From NCBI GenBank assembly GCA_030017895.1, contig JASEGV010000007.1, positions 1-64,000 of the forward strand: a stretch of 64,000 bases of DNA, read 5' to 3'. Source of the stretch: Bacteroidota bacterium. GTDB lineage: Bacteria; Bacteroidota; Ignavibacteria; UBA10030; BY39. The notes under the pieces were generated by a model. It saw only the letters and a list, made by a program, of their open reading frames with translations, did no database searches and was not told the origin of the DNA. The position numbers were made by a program, and so were the translations under genes. Shown here piece after piece: positions 37,309 to 45,976 of the stretch. Numbering within the stretch: position 1 is the stretch's first letter; each line of letters starts with the position of its first letter.

Positions 37309-37947
37309 ATGCAAAAACTTTTGAAAAATATTATCAGTGTAATAGTAAATATCATAGTCCTATCTTCGATTAGTTTCTCTCAAAATTTTGTAGTACATAC
37401 TCATAAATCAAATTATGAGATATTTCAAATGTTATCTTCAAATCTCGCGGATTCCTTGATAAACCAAAATGGGCTAAAACAGGGAGATTCGATAACATTT
37501 GGGATGATTTCAACACCGAACGATTGGTTTGTTGAAAACCAAATAATTAGAACATTGCAAGGTAAAAGTATTATTGATGTGCCACTTATAGCTTCCGGTG
37601 AAGGTTCACAAATGCAAATCGAGTGTGCAGTATCAAAGATATTTGTGAATTATTCAGATATTTACAGAGATGGTTTTTTAGGAAACAAGAAAGTAACCCG
37701 CTCAATCGGAATAGAATTATCGGGTAAGATTTTGGATAAAAATAAAATAAAAATTATACAACCAATTTATACTACATATAAAGACACTGTTTTATTCAGT
37801 TCGATAAACAGTTTAGAAGAACAATATATACCAGCAACCAAGGGAATAATTCCCGACGACAATATAATCGAAAAATTGATTATTCCTTCCGTCGTTGTTT
37901 CATCTGTTGCAATAATAACTTATTTATTTTTCACTTTAAGGAATTAA
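37309..37947 (+). CDS. Exported protein with C-terminal membrane helix, unknown function
   Basis: 212 residues. N-terminal signal peptide (cleavage near SISFSQ, residue 25) and a hydrophobic helix at about 189-208 followed by the short tail TLRN. The middle part (LADSLINQNGLKQGDSITF...) is alpha/beta and vaguely like FlgO-type envelope proteins. It starts 46 bases after the response regulator and 6 bases before bamD, so it is probably an envelope protein cotranscribed with bamD. Confidence 0.6.
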   Translation: MQKLLKNIISVIVNIIVLSSISFSQNFVVHTHKSNYEIFQMLSSNLADSLINQNGLKQGDSITFGMISTPNDWFVENQIIRTLQGKSIIDVPLIASGEGSQMQIECAVSKIFVNYSDIYRDGFLGNKKVTRSIGIELSGKILDKNKIKIIQPIYTTYKDTVLFSSINSLEEQYIPATKGIIPDDNIIEKLIIPSVVVSSVAIITYLFFTLRN

Positions 37948-37953
37948 TTAAAA

Positions 37954-38709
37954 ATGAAATTATTTTATTCGATAATGAAAGCTGTTTTAACAATTACAAC
38001 TTTAACATTATTCATATCGTGCAGTTCATCGAAAGTAGAAAAGAGTTTAACTGCCGAAGAGCATTTTGATTTGGGAATGAACGAGTTTAATGATGCAAAT
38101 TATCTCGAAGCAATCAACGAGTTCACTGTTATAACTTTGCAGTTTCCCGGTAGTGCAGTATCCGATGATGCACAGTTTTATTTGGGTGAATGTCGTTTCA
38201 TGCGAGAAGAGTATTTGCTTGCTTCTTATGAGTATGAAGTTCTAAAAAAAAATATGCCCGCCAGTCCGTTAGTGTCGCAAGCCCAATATAAAATCGCACT
38301 GTGTAATTATCAGCTATCACCAAAATATTCTCTTGATCAATCGTTTGCTTTAAAAGCCATCGATGAGTTTCAGGCATTCATCGAATATTTTCCTGCCGAT
38401 ACGTTAGTTACGAACGCTGAAACCAAAATTTATGAATTGCGTGATAGGTTAGCGGAAAAGGAATATCAAACAGCCGTTCTCTACATGAAAATGGAATATT
38501 ACAAAGCGGCGACAATATATTTCGATAATGTTTTAGAGAATTATCACGATAGCCAATATGCTGAAAAATCTTATGTCGGCAAAATCGAAACATTGATGAA
38601 ACGTAAAAAACGCGAAGAAGCTTTTGCTGAAGCTGAAAAATTATTTTCACGTTATCCAAATACAACCTATCGAGGGAAAATAGATTCGTTACTCAAAGGT
38701 TCGTTATGA
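37954..38709 (+). CDS. bamD: Outer-membrane assembly lipoprotein BamD
   Basis: 251 residues. Lipoprotein signal (LFISCSSS, cysteine near residue 23) and five TPR-type helix pairs, including FNDANYLEAINEFTVITLQFPGSAVSDDAQFYLGE written in the family as the first TPR (split at residues 46-80). Length and layout are those of BamD, the essential helper of BamA in inserting outer-membrane barrels. The stop overlaps the thioesterase start by 4 bases. Confidence 0.88.
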   Translation: MKLFYSIMKAVLTITTLTLFISCSSSKVEKSLTAEEHFDLGMNEFNDANYLEAINEFTVITLQFPGSAVSDDAQFYLGECRFMREEYLLASYEYEVLKKNMPASPLVSQAQYKIALCNYQLSPKYSLDQSFALKAIDEFQAFIEYFPADTLVTNAETKIYELRDRLAEKEYQTAVLYMKMEYYKAATIYFDNVLENYHDSQYAEKSYVGKIETLMKRKKREEAFAEAEKLFSRYPNTTYRGKIDSLLKGSL

Positions 38710-39188
38710 AAAAAGCTTGTAAAAATGTGAAGGAATCTCAGATAGAAATGACCGAGCTTGTCCTTCCGAACGACACTAATCAATTAGGAAATTTATTAGG
38801 CGGACGATTAATGCATTGGATGGATATTGCTGCTGCAATCGCCGCACAACGGCATACAAACCGAGTTTGTGTAACTGCCGCTGTCGATCAAATGGAATTT
38901 CATCATCCAATCAGATTGGGAGAAATTGTGAACTTAAAAGCTTCTGTGAATCGGGCTTTTAATACATCTTTGGAAGTAGGCGTTAAGGTGATTGCTGAAA
39001 ATCAACTTACCGGAGGGTCGAAAATTGCTAACTCCGCTTATTTTACTTTTGTTGCACTTGACGAACTTAAAAACCGGGTAAAGGTCTGCGCCATAAAACC
39101 CCAATCCAGAGAAGAGAAACGGCGTTATAAAGAGGCAGCTATCAGACGAAAGCATAGATTAGCGGGTATCCGAACTGGAGGATCGTAA
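38706..39188 (+). CDS. Acyl-CoA thioesterase (hotdog fold, YciA-like)
   Basis: 160 residues. Hotdog-domain features: MTELVLPNDTNQLGNLLGGRLMHWMD (about 15-40, with the catalytic Asn/Asp region) and TAAVDQMEFHHPIRLGEIV. It hydrolyses acyl-CoA thioesters. Start overlaps bamD by ATGA. The C-terminal 25 residues are strongly basic (EEKRRYKEAAIRRKHR). Confidence 0.88.
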   Translation: MKKACKNVKESQIEMTELVLPNDTNQLGNLLGGRLMHWMDIAAAIAAQRHTNRVCVTAAVDQMEFHHPIRLGEIVNLKASVNRAFNTSLEVGVKVIAENQLTGGSKIANSAYFTFVALDELKNRVKVCAIKPQSREEKRRYKEAAIRRKHRLAGIRTGGS

Positions 39189-39198
39189 TTACAAAATA

Positions 39199-41415
39199 AT
39201 GGTTGTTGCTCTCGATATATTCTATACTACTTTCCTTAATCCTCGAAAATTATTAGTGAGTTTGTTCATTATCAATTTCCTTGAATTATCGGTAATGTAT
39301 TCTCAACGACATCCCTCCACTTTTTCTACCGTCATCGGTTTGAATGTTAGCAGGGGAAACGAATATTTACTCAAAGGCGATTTTAACGGCGACGGTGTTA
39401 CTGATATTGCTTCTTATGGTTCTAAATTTATTTCAATCTCTTTTGCTATTAACGATTCTACCGAATGGGACACAAAATCGTTCTTAACTGATTTTAAAAT
39501 TATGAGTGCTGTAACCGCCGATTTTAACAAAGATGGTCACGATGATATTGCTGCCTTATCTGCTGATAAGCGTTTATTGAAAATTTACCTCTCACGCAAG
39601 CCCGATTCTCTAGTTTATAAATGGAAAACTGAGTTTGCACAGAGTTACGATTTCATCAAAACTGCGGATATAAATTATGATGGCAAAGCAGATATTTTAC
39701 TCTACGGTAAAAATGTTCTCGGCTTAACTGTTTTATTGGGCCGCGGTGATGGTACATTCAGACCACCTCAGGTCATTTTATCCGATTATTCTTTCAGTTC
39801 AGTCGGTGTGCATGATTTTAACGGTGATGACCTGCCTGATCTATTTTGTGTTAATTGGGTTTCGAATGAAGTTCAATTATTTTCATCCTATGCACAGTTG
39901 AGATATCTCTTACCATCGACTATAACTTTCAGCGATGAACCTCATGAAGTAACGCCGGCATTTATCAACCCCGATGATTTGATCGATTTGATTGTAACTT
40001 TTAAAGATAAACCTATTTTGAAAACTTATTTAGGTAATGGTTTCGGAAATTTTGAACTCTATCAAAATTTAGAACTCCTCTATCCCGTCGATAAAATTTT
40101 GGGAGATGATATTAATAACACGGGCTCTATCGATTTACTCCTCTTTAACAAAACTTTTAAATATCTTTCGCTTTGGCAAAAAGATACAACAGGTTTGTTT
40201 GCCGTAAGAACCATTTATAGTGCGGGTAAAAATCCTAATGATGTATTCTTGTTTACTAATCGGACATCAGATTATCTAAGTCTTGCGATTGCATCACCTC
40301 TTGAAAAAAAAATATTTCTAGTTGATAATTCAAATTCAAATTCCCAACTTAATAGCGAAGCTAATTACATTACCGGATTGCTTCCAACCGGTTTACGTGC
40401 ATACGATGTAACAAAAAACGGAAATATAGATATAATTCTCGCAAATCAAGGTTCCAAATCTGTTTCTTATTTTGAGAACAAAGGCGGGGGTGTTTTTACA
40501 GGACAGGTAAGTTTCCCGATCGCAAGTGAAAAACCAAACTCTCTCACAGTCCTTCATAAAAATTCTGATCGGATGTATGCAATTACTTCGCATTCATCAA
40601 CTTCACAGATAGCTGTTACAGAAATTGATTTTACAGATTACACCAGTTCGACTTATGCGATATCAACAAGTCCGTTTCCGACAGTTATGGATGTTACAGT
40701 ATCAAAATCAACAGGATTTTTAAATATTTTTGTTAATACAACTGAACCCGAACAAAAATACTTTCAATTCTTCAATTTCGAACAGATTGGTAAAACAAAA
40801 TATCTTGAAAAGGAGCTGTTAAATTTAGAGACTCCCAAAATACGGGGCGGTTTTATTTTAAATGCTGCACAATCTGTCGGAAATAATTTTATTTACATTA
40901 AAGAAATATCTAATAATAATCTGAACTTATGCTCGAAAAATACAAACGGTACGCAGAAACCTACCAAAGGCAAATGTTACTATTCAATTAAAGATACCAC
41001 GATCCAAAAAGTTCTGTTCAGCAAAGGTGATTTGAATAATGACAAGTATCAAGATTTGATTATTTATTCACCAAGTTCAAAAGAATTGTTACTATCACTC
41101 AACAACAACGATACTTCCTTTTATCAACCGCATCAAAGATTAAAAAACATAAAGCTGAATAGCGTTTCCGATGTACAGGTTTGTGATTTTGATGGTGATA
41201 ATAAAAACGATTTGATAGTTGCAAATTACCACACCCGGACGTTACAGCTTTATTCAGGAAAAGGTGATGGTAGTTTCTCGCCACCTAAACGTTTGTTAGG
41301 TATCGAAGCTGTCAGCAGTTTTGTAGTAAGCGATTTCAACAACGATATGATTCCTGATTTGGCATTAAGTTACTCTGAAGACGGTTTTATTAAAATTATT
41401 TACGGACAAAAATAG
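39199..41415 (+). CDS. Exported FG-GAP/VCBS-repeat protein
   Basis: 738 residues. A hydrophobic signal segment lies at residues 17-36. Repeated FG-GAP/VCBS units with Ca-binding loops follow, for example LKGDFNGDGVTDIASYG (about 55-71), VTADFNKDGHDDIAALS, TADINYDGKADILLYG, VHDFNGDDLPDLF, and near the C terminus VCDFDGDNKNDLIVAN and VSDFNNDMIPDLAL. These fold into a beta propeller exposed at the cell surface or secreted. No catalytic domain was found. Its stop codon TAG overlaps the GTG start of the metalloprotease gene. Confidence 0.82.
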   Translation: MVVALDIFYTTFLNPRKLLVSLFIINFLELSVMYSQRHPSTFSTVIGLNVSRGNEYLLKGDFNGDGVTDIASYGSKFISISFAINDSTEWDTKSFLTDFKIMSAVTADFNKDGHDDIAALSADKRLLKIYLSRKPDSLVYKWKTEFAQSYDFIKTADINYDGKADILLYGKNVLGLTVLLGRGDGTFRPPQVILSDYSFSSVGVHDFNGDDLPDLFCVNWVSNEVQLFSSYAQLRYLLPSTITFSDEPHEVTPAFINPDDLIDLIVTFKDKPILKTYLGNGFGNFELYQNLELLYPVDKILGDDINNTGSIDLLLFNKTFKYLSLWQKDTTGLFAVRTIYSAGKNPNDVFLFTNRTSDYLSLAIASPLEKKIFLVDNSNSNSQLNSEANYITGLLPTGLRAYDVTKNGNIDIILANQGSKSVSYFENKGGGVFTGQVSFPIASEKPNSLTVLHKNSDRMYAITSHSSTSQIAVTEIDFTDYTSSTYAISTSPFPTVMDVTVSKSTGFLNIFVNTTEPEQKYFQFFNFEQIGKTKYLEKELLNLETPKIRGGFILNAAQSVGNNFIYIKEISNNNLNLCSKNTNGTQKPTKGKCYYSIKDTTIQKVLFSKGDLNNDKYQDLIIYSPSSKELLLSLNNNDTSFYQPHQRLKNIKLNSVSDVQVCDFDGDNKNDLIVANYHTRTLQLYSGKGDGSFSPPKRLLGIEAVSSFVVSDFNNDMIPDLALSYSEDGFIKIIYGQK

Positions 41416-43151
41416 TGTTTAAAAGAATATCAAATATATTATTAATTATTGTATTACTTGCGGCAAACACTCCTTCAGGATTTGTTTATGCTCAACAATC
41501 TCTATCAATTACAGAGCAACAGTCCTTCGTTGAAAAAATTAAAGAGTGGCGGCAAACAAATTCAATCAAAATATTAGATGATGAACATCAACCGAAATGC
41601 GGACTTAGTTTAGCGTTTGAAATTTTACATGCTTATCCTAATATGTCTTTAAATTATCAAAAAACAATTAGCCAGTTATTAGAGCCTCCATACAGGCAAA
41701 CAAACAAGAGTTTAGGTTTCTTTACAGTATATTACGATACAATAGGTTACCACGTTCCCTCATTATTGACGCCGTCAACACCACCCCGACGAATGCTCAG
41801 TGATACAAATTACGTTAAGAATCATTCCGACTCGATGCGTGTAATTACGGAGTATGTTGATTCGACACTTCATATCTTTAATTCGGTCTGGAAATCATTT
41901 GTGGATGTAATGGGATATATGCGCCCACCATTTGAATCAGGTTATGATAAATATAATATTGTTTTGACTGAACTTGGCGGCGGATTGTATGGACAGACAG
42001 TTCCGAACGGTAATCCGATTAATCCCGGTGAATTTCCTCCAAGATATTCTTCATACATCGAAATCGATAACGATTTTATTGCAGTATATCCATCAAGTCG
42101 TGGATTGCCAGGATTGCGAGTTACAGCGGCACACGAGTTTCATCACGCAATTCAGCTCGGAAGCTACGGTTATCGTGAAGCCGACCGCTACTTTTATGAA
42201 ATAACAAGTACGTGGATGGAAGATGTTTTGTACAACGGTGTGAACGATTATTATCAATACATTAAAAATTCGTCGGGTGCACCGCGTGGACATTTTGCAG
42301 AACCTAACAAATCTTTTTTGGCAACTGATGGGTTGATTGAATACAGTCGTGCGATTTGGGGAAAATTTGTTGAAGAAAAATATTCCGCTTCAATTATGCG
42401 TCGCGCTTGGGAGGGTATGCGTAGTTTTAACAGCATTAAGTCGCTCGATAATGCTCTTATTGAAGTAAATTCCACTCTCCGAATTGCGTTTGTTGAGTTC
42501 GCAAAATGGAATTACTTTACTGCAGGCCGCTCGCTTTCCGGAAAATATTATTCAGAAGCTTCAGGTTATCCATTAATTAAAGAAAGAGCTGAAATCGAAA
42601 TGACCGGTACCTCACGCACATACAATGACAGCACCGAAACGTTTTCTTCTATATATCTCTCTGTATTATTTAATGAAACTCCGGTTCAAATAATTACTAC
42701 AAATATTAATCAAGATGCTGCCGAAGCTGGAAATAAGGATAACAAAAAATATTCTCTCCTACTTCGCACAAGTCAGCTAGATGGTTATCGTGAATTAGTT
42801 TCCGGTCTGTTTGCAAAAATTAATGTTGGTGATCCTCAAAACTGGACTTTTACATCGGTGGGGCAGGCGCCTGTTATCTCCTCGTTAACAGTCTATCCAA
42901 ATCCTTATGTAATCGATGGTGGCGGAAAAATTCACATCGAGCTTCCTCCGGCAGGTGCAAAATTATACATTTATAGCTCTGATATGTCGTTAGTTTTCTC
43001 AAAAGATTTCCCATCAGACGATAAAGAACAAACAATACAATGGGATGCAAAAGATGATAATGGAATAAGAATAACATCCGGTATTTATTTCTATGTTGCC
43101 GTGTCTAACAATAAAGAATATGTCGGTAAAATTGCAGTAGTACGAAAGTAA
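41415..43151 (+). CDS. Secreted zinc metalloprotease (MXAN_6640-type) with C-terminal sorting domain
   Basis: 578 residues with a GTG start overlapping the previous stop. Signal peptide at 1-27. The zinc site is H240-E241-x-x-H244 in AAHEFHHAIQLG. Residues from about 494 (YPNPYVIDGG...) to IAVVRK form an Ig-like C-terminal domain of the type used for secretion and anchoring by the type IX system. The architecture fits the MXAN_6640 putative metalloprotease family. It overlaps ccmA by one base (TAATG), probably by chance of gene packing. Confidence 0.8.
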   Translation: MFKRISNILLIIVLLAANTPSGFVYAQQSLSITEQQSFVEKIKEWRQTNSIKILDDEHQPKCGLSLAFEILHAYPNMSLNYQKTISQLLEPPYRQTNKSLGFFTVYYDTIGYHVPSLLTPSTPPRRMLSDTNYVKNHSDSMRVITEYVDSTLHIFNSVWKSFVDVMGYMRPPFESGYDKYNIVLTELGGGLYGQTVPNGNPINPGEFPPRYSSYIEIDNDFIAVYPSSRGLPGLRVTAAHEFHHAIQLGSYGYREADRYFYEITSTWMEDVLYNGVNDYYQYIKNSSGAPRGHFAEPNKSFLATDGLIEYSRAIWGKFVEEKYSASIMRRAWEGMRSFNSIKSLDNALIEVNSTLRIAFVEFAKWNYFTAGRSLSGKYYSEASGYPLIKERAEIEMTGTSRTYNDSTETFSSIYLSVLFNETPVQIITTNINQDAAEAGNKDNKKYSLLLRTSQLDGYRELVSGLFAKINVGDPQNWTFTSVGQAPVISSLTVYPNPYVIDGGGKIHIELPPAGAKLYIYSSDMSLVFSKDFPSDDKEQTIQWDAKDDNGIRITSGIYFYVAVSNNKEYVGKIAVVRK

Positions 43152-43789
43152 TGGATATAAAATTAGAGATTCAAAATATAAAAAAGATATTTAACGGCAG
43201 GAAAGTATTTTCCGATATTAATTTTAAGTTAGAGAATAAATCCGCTTTAGCAATTACCGGACGAAATGGTTCCGGGAAATCGACGCTTGTGAAAATACTT
43301 GCCGGTGTCCTTTCGCCGACAAACGGGCAGGTGGACTTTTATCTGAACGGCAAGTCGATTGATGTACAGAACCGCTTTCAATATTTTGGATTTGTCGCCC
43401 CCTATCTTCAGATGTATGACGAGTTTACTGCTATGGAAAACCTTGAACTGTTTGCACGTATCCGGAGTATCGAAGTGGACAAAGATTATATCGACTTACT
43501 TCTGAAACGAGTAAATCTTTACGAACGGAAGGATAGCTATGTTCGCGAGTATTCTTCAGGGATGAAACAGCGTTTAAAATATGCTTTTGCTTTATTACAC
43601 AAGCCGCCACTTCTTATACTCGATGAACCTCGCTCAAATTTAGATGCCGAAGGAATAGCGGTGGTCTATCAGATTATACAGGAACAGAAACAAAGCGGCT
43701 GCGTGATTGTTGCAACGAACGATTCTGAAGATATTCAATTCTGCAATCAAGAAATTGATCTTAACCAATTCAGAAATAAAGCGAAATGA
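43151..43789 (+). CDS. ccmA: Heme exporter ATPase CcmA
   Basis: 212 residues. ABC ATPase with Walker A GRNGSGKSTLVK (about 37-48), the signature YSSGMKQRLKYAFAL and Walker B LLILDEPRSNLD. The short length and place before ccmB, ccmC and ccmE identify it as CcmA of cytochrome c maturation system I. It powers release of holo-CcmE. It starts on the stop codon of the metalloprotease gene. Confidence 0.9.
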   Translation: MDIKLEIQNIKKIFNGRKVFSDINFKLENKSALAITGRNGSGKSTLVKILAGVLSPTNGQVDFYLNGKSIDVQNRFQYFGFVAPYLQMYDEFTAMENLELFARIRSIEVDKDYIDLLLKRVNLYERKDSYVREYSSGMKQRLKYAFALLHKPPLLILDEPRSNLDAEGIAVVYQIIQEQKQSGCVIVATNDSEDIQFCNQEIDLNQFRNKAK

Positions 43790-44466
43790 ATAAAATCTTC
43801 AACATAAATTCTGCACTCACGATATTTATCAAAGACTTCCGTTCGGAATTACGCACCCGTTACGCTTTGAACGCTTTGATTATGTTCGTAATTACTACTC
43901 TTGCAATAATCTTATTTGCCGTCGCAAACGAAACTCCTTCAATCGAAATATCTGCAGGAATTCTATGGATAGTAATTTTCTTCTCTGCGATGTCGGGAAT
44001 GGCACGCACTTTCGTAAGCGAAGAGGAGAGGGGAACTGTGATGACACTTCATCTCATTGCTAAACCATCCACTGTATTTTTCGGTAAATTGTTGTTCAAC
44101 TTAATACTGTTATTTCTGATGAATATATTTACGGTGGTGTTGTATCTTATTTTAATTCCGAGTTTTATAATAAAAAGCTATGATATTTTCCTGCTAACAA
44201 TATTTTTGGGAACTATTGGCTTATCTGCCGCATCAACAATAATTGCTGCCATAATTGCAAAATCGAACACAAAGGGGACACTTTATCCTGTGCTTTCATT
44301 CCCAATTCTGTTACCATTACTAATGATTGTAATAAAATCTACTAAATCGGCACTCGAAGGTATTGAGATTGCCAAAGCAATGGGCGATTTTCAGGTTATG
44401 ATAGCTTATTTTGTAGTAATTATTGCTGTATCGTATTTGTTATTCGATTATGTTTGGAAAGATTAA
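43786..44466 (+). CDS. ccmB: Heme exporter membrane protein CcmB
   Basis: 226 residues with six predicted membrane helices. The FIKDFRSELRTRYALNALIMFV opening (split here around residues 13-34) and GMARTFVSEEERGT are characteristic of CcmB. It forms the ABC complex with CcmA and CcmC. The start overlaps ccmA by 4 bases (ATGA). Confidence 0.9.
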   Translation: MNKIFNINSALTIFIKDFRSELRTRYALNALIMFVITTLAIILFAVANETPSIEISAGILWIVIFFSAMSGMARTFVSEEERGTVMTLHLIAKPSTVFFGKLLFNLILLFLMNIFTVVLYLILIPSFIIKSYDIFLLTIFLGTIGLSAASTIIAAIIAKSNTKGTLYPVLSFPILLPLLMIVIKSTKSALEGIEIAKAMGDFQVMIAYFVVIIAVSYLLFDYVWKD

Positions 44467-44523
44467 CTTTGTTACTAAAGAAACTTTTTCGTATTTTTAA
44501 ACAGAAATTTATCAAGTAAGTTT

Positions 44524-45213
44524 ATGATATTTAAAATAATATTAGGCATTGGACTGACGTTAGTGATAATCGCAGGGATCGCATTACCGATGGTTCCCAA
44601 TCCAAGTTCATTTTTTGAATTACCAATTGTTCCGGGACTCGAGGACAAAGCGAGAATCATATTCTTTCACGTCCCGACAGCGTGGGTTTGCGTAATTGCA
44701 TTCATAACATCTCTCATTTATGGGATTCAATATTTGAGGACTAAAGAAATATTATATGATATCAAGTCGGTTACGGCTGCCGGATTAGGATTTTTGTTTT
44801 GTATATTAGCAACTGTAACGGGTGCAATTTGGTCGAAGTTTAGTTGGGGTGCTTTCTGGAATTGGGATCCACGCCAAACTTCTATATTTGTATTGCTGCT
44901 TATTTACGGTGCCTACTTCGCACTTCGGTCTTCGATTGAAGTTGAGGAAAAGCGTGCCTCTCTTTCGGCGGTCTATTCAATTATTGCAGGACTAACAGTT
45001 CCTTTCTTTATTTTTATAATACCTCGTATCGTCTCGAGTTTACATCCCGACCCCATCATAAATCCACAAGGGAAGATTCACATGAATCCTACGATGCTCG
45101 TAATCTTCATCGCATCGCTTACGGGTTTCACGGCTGTTTATTATTGGATGTTTAATTTGAGAGTACGTTTTGCAAAATTACAGTATCAACAACAATCGAA
45201 GGAACAGGACTAA
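44524..45213 (+). CDS. ccmC: Heme-handling membrane protein CcmC
   Basis: 229 residues with six helices and the tryptophan-rich WWD-type motif WGAFWNWDPRQTSIFV (about 115-130) that presents heme to CcmE. HVPTAWVC holds one heme-ligand histidine. It ends in TAATG, its stop overlapping the next small gene. Confidence 0.93.
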   Translation: MIFKIILGIGLTLVIIAGIALPMVPNPSSFFELPIVPGLEDKARIIFFHVPTAWVCVIAFITSLIYGIQYLRTKEILYDIKSVTAAGLGFLFCILATVTGAIWSKFSWGAFWNWDPRQTSIFVLLLIYGAYFALRSSIEVEEKRASLSAVYSIIAGLTVPFFIFIIPRIVSSLHPDPIINPQGKIHMNPTMLVIFIASLTGFTAVYYWMFNLRVRFAKLQYQQQSKEQD

Positions 45214-45308
45214 TGGAATTTTTAAATCAGAACTCATTATACATTGTATTGATTATAACTTTGATTTGCTGGTTTGGCATTTTTGGATACCTTCTATCGT
45301 TGAATAAG
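45213..45308 (+). CDS. ccmD: CcmD-like small membrane protein, apparently frameshifted
   Basis: The ATG overlaps the ccmC stop (TAATG). It reads MEFLNQNSLYIVLIITLICW and on to GYLLSFE, then stops: 31 residues with one membrane helix, as in CcmD. The usual charged C-terminal tail of CcmD is found in the next frame (codons from about 45301 to 45348 read LNKKINKLEEKINKE). The break lies in the TTT at 45300-45302, where one base too many seems present. Either this is a real shortening, a sequence error, or slippage. Position between ccmC and ccmE supports the identity. Confidence 0.6.
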
Positions 45309-45358
45309 AAAATAAATAAATTAGAAGAAAAAATTAATAAAGAATAAAAGGCAGTAAA

Positions 45359-45748
45359 ATGAAAATAAAAGTAATTGTAGCCAGCGTAATAATCGTTGGT
45401 GCTTTGATATTTGGTGCATCTTCGTTTTTGGAGAGTAATGTTGAGTATGGAACTTTTTCGGACGCAATGGCTACCACCAAAAAGATACAAGTTAACGGGG
45501 AGTGGGTAAAAGATATTCCAACTTCGTTCGATATTGATAAGGGGCAGTTTATTTTTTATATGAAGGATATCGACGGAAAGGCGATGAAGGTAGTGTACGA
45601 CGGTGCGAAACCGAACAATTTCGAGATTGCCACAAGTGTTGTAATAAAAGGAAAATATAACAAGGATTATTTCCACGCTTCCGAAATATTGACCAAGTGT
45701 CCGTCGAAGTACGAAGCCGACCCGAACGCAGCAAAGCAAACAATGTAA
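45359..45748 (+). CDS. ccmE: Heme chaperone CcmE, cysteine (CxxxY) type
   Basis: 129 residues. N-terminal membrane anchor (about 4-24) and an OB-fold domain. The heme-binding site reads LTKCPSKYEAD: C-x3-Y in place of the classical H-x3-Y (HDENY). Such CxxxY CcmE proteins are known from Desulfovibrio-type and archaeal system I. It receives heme from CcmC and delivers it to CcmF. No ccmF or ccmH is in the window. Confidence 0.88.
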   Translation: MKIKVIVASVIIVGALIFGASSFLESNVEYGTFSDAMATTKKIQVNGEWVKDIPTSFDIDKGQFIFYMKDIDGKAMKVVYDGAKPNNFEIATSVVIKGKYNKDYFHASEILTKCPSKYEADPNAAKQTM

Positions 45749-45822
45749 GATTAATCAAGGTCTGGTGGTGTTATAGTAATTCCCGGTTTTCTGTATTAGA
45801 AAATCGATACATTAAATATTAA

Positions 45823-45943
45823 CTGAAGTTACGCAGAATTGACTTTTTGTCATGTTGAGCGAAGCGAAACATCTAAAAATAGCCTGAATTTGAGGTTTCA
45901 GATTCTTCACTTCGTTCAGAATGACTCTTTTGCGTAACTTCAG
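45823..45943. repeat. 121-bp palindromic intergenic repeat (MITE-like)
   Basis: CTGAAGTTACGCA (45823-45835) and TGCGTAACTTCAG (45931-45943) are perfect 13-bp inverted ends. Inside them GTCATGTTGAGCGAAGCGAA and the mirror stretch ending TTCACTTCGTTCAGAATGAC form a second imperfect inverted repeat. It fills most of the 228-base gap after ccmE and could fold as one long hairpin, possibly also ending transcription. Confidence 0.75.
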
Positions 45944-45976
45944 ATATTAATTTAAATAAATTATTTTGGAGGTATT

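Noticed and set aside
45227-45739. A 170-residue minus-strand frame across ccmD and ccmE
   Set aside because: It covers the plain CcmE coding region in antisense and has no family features; the plus-strand genes fit the ccm order.
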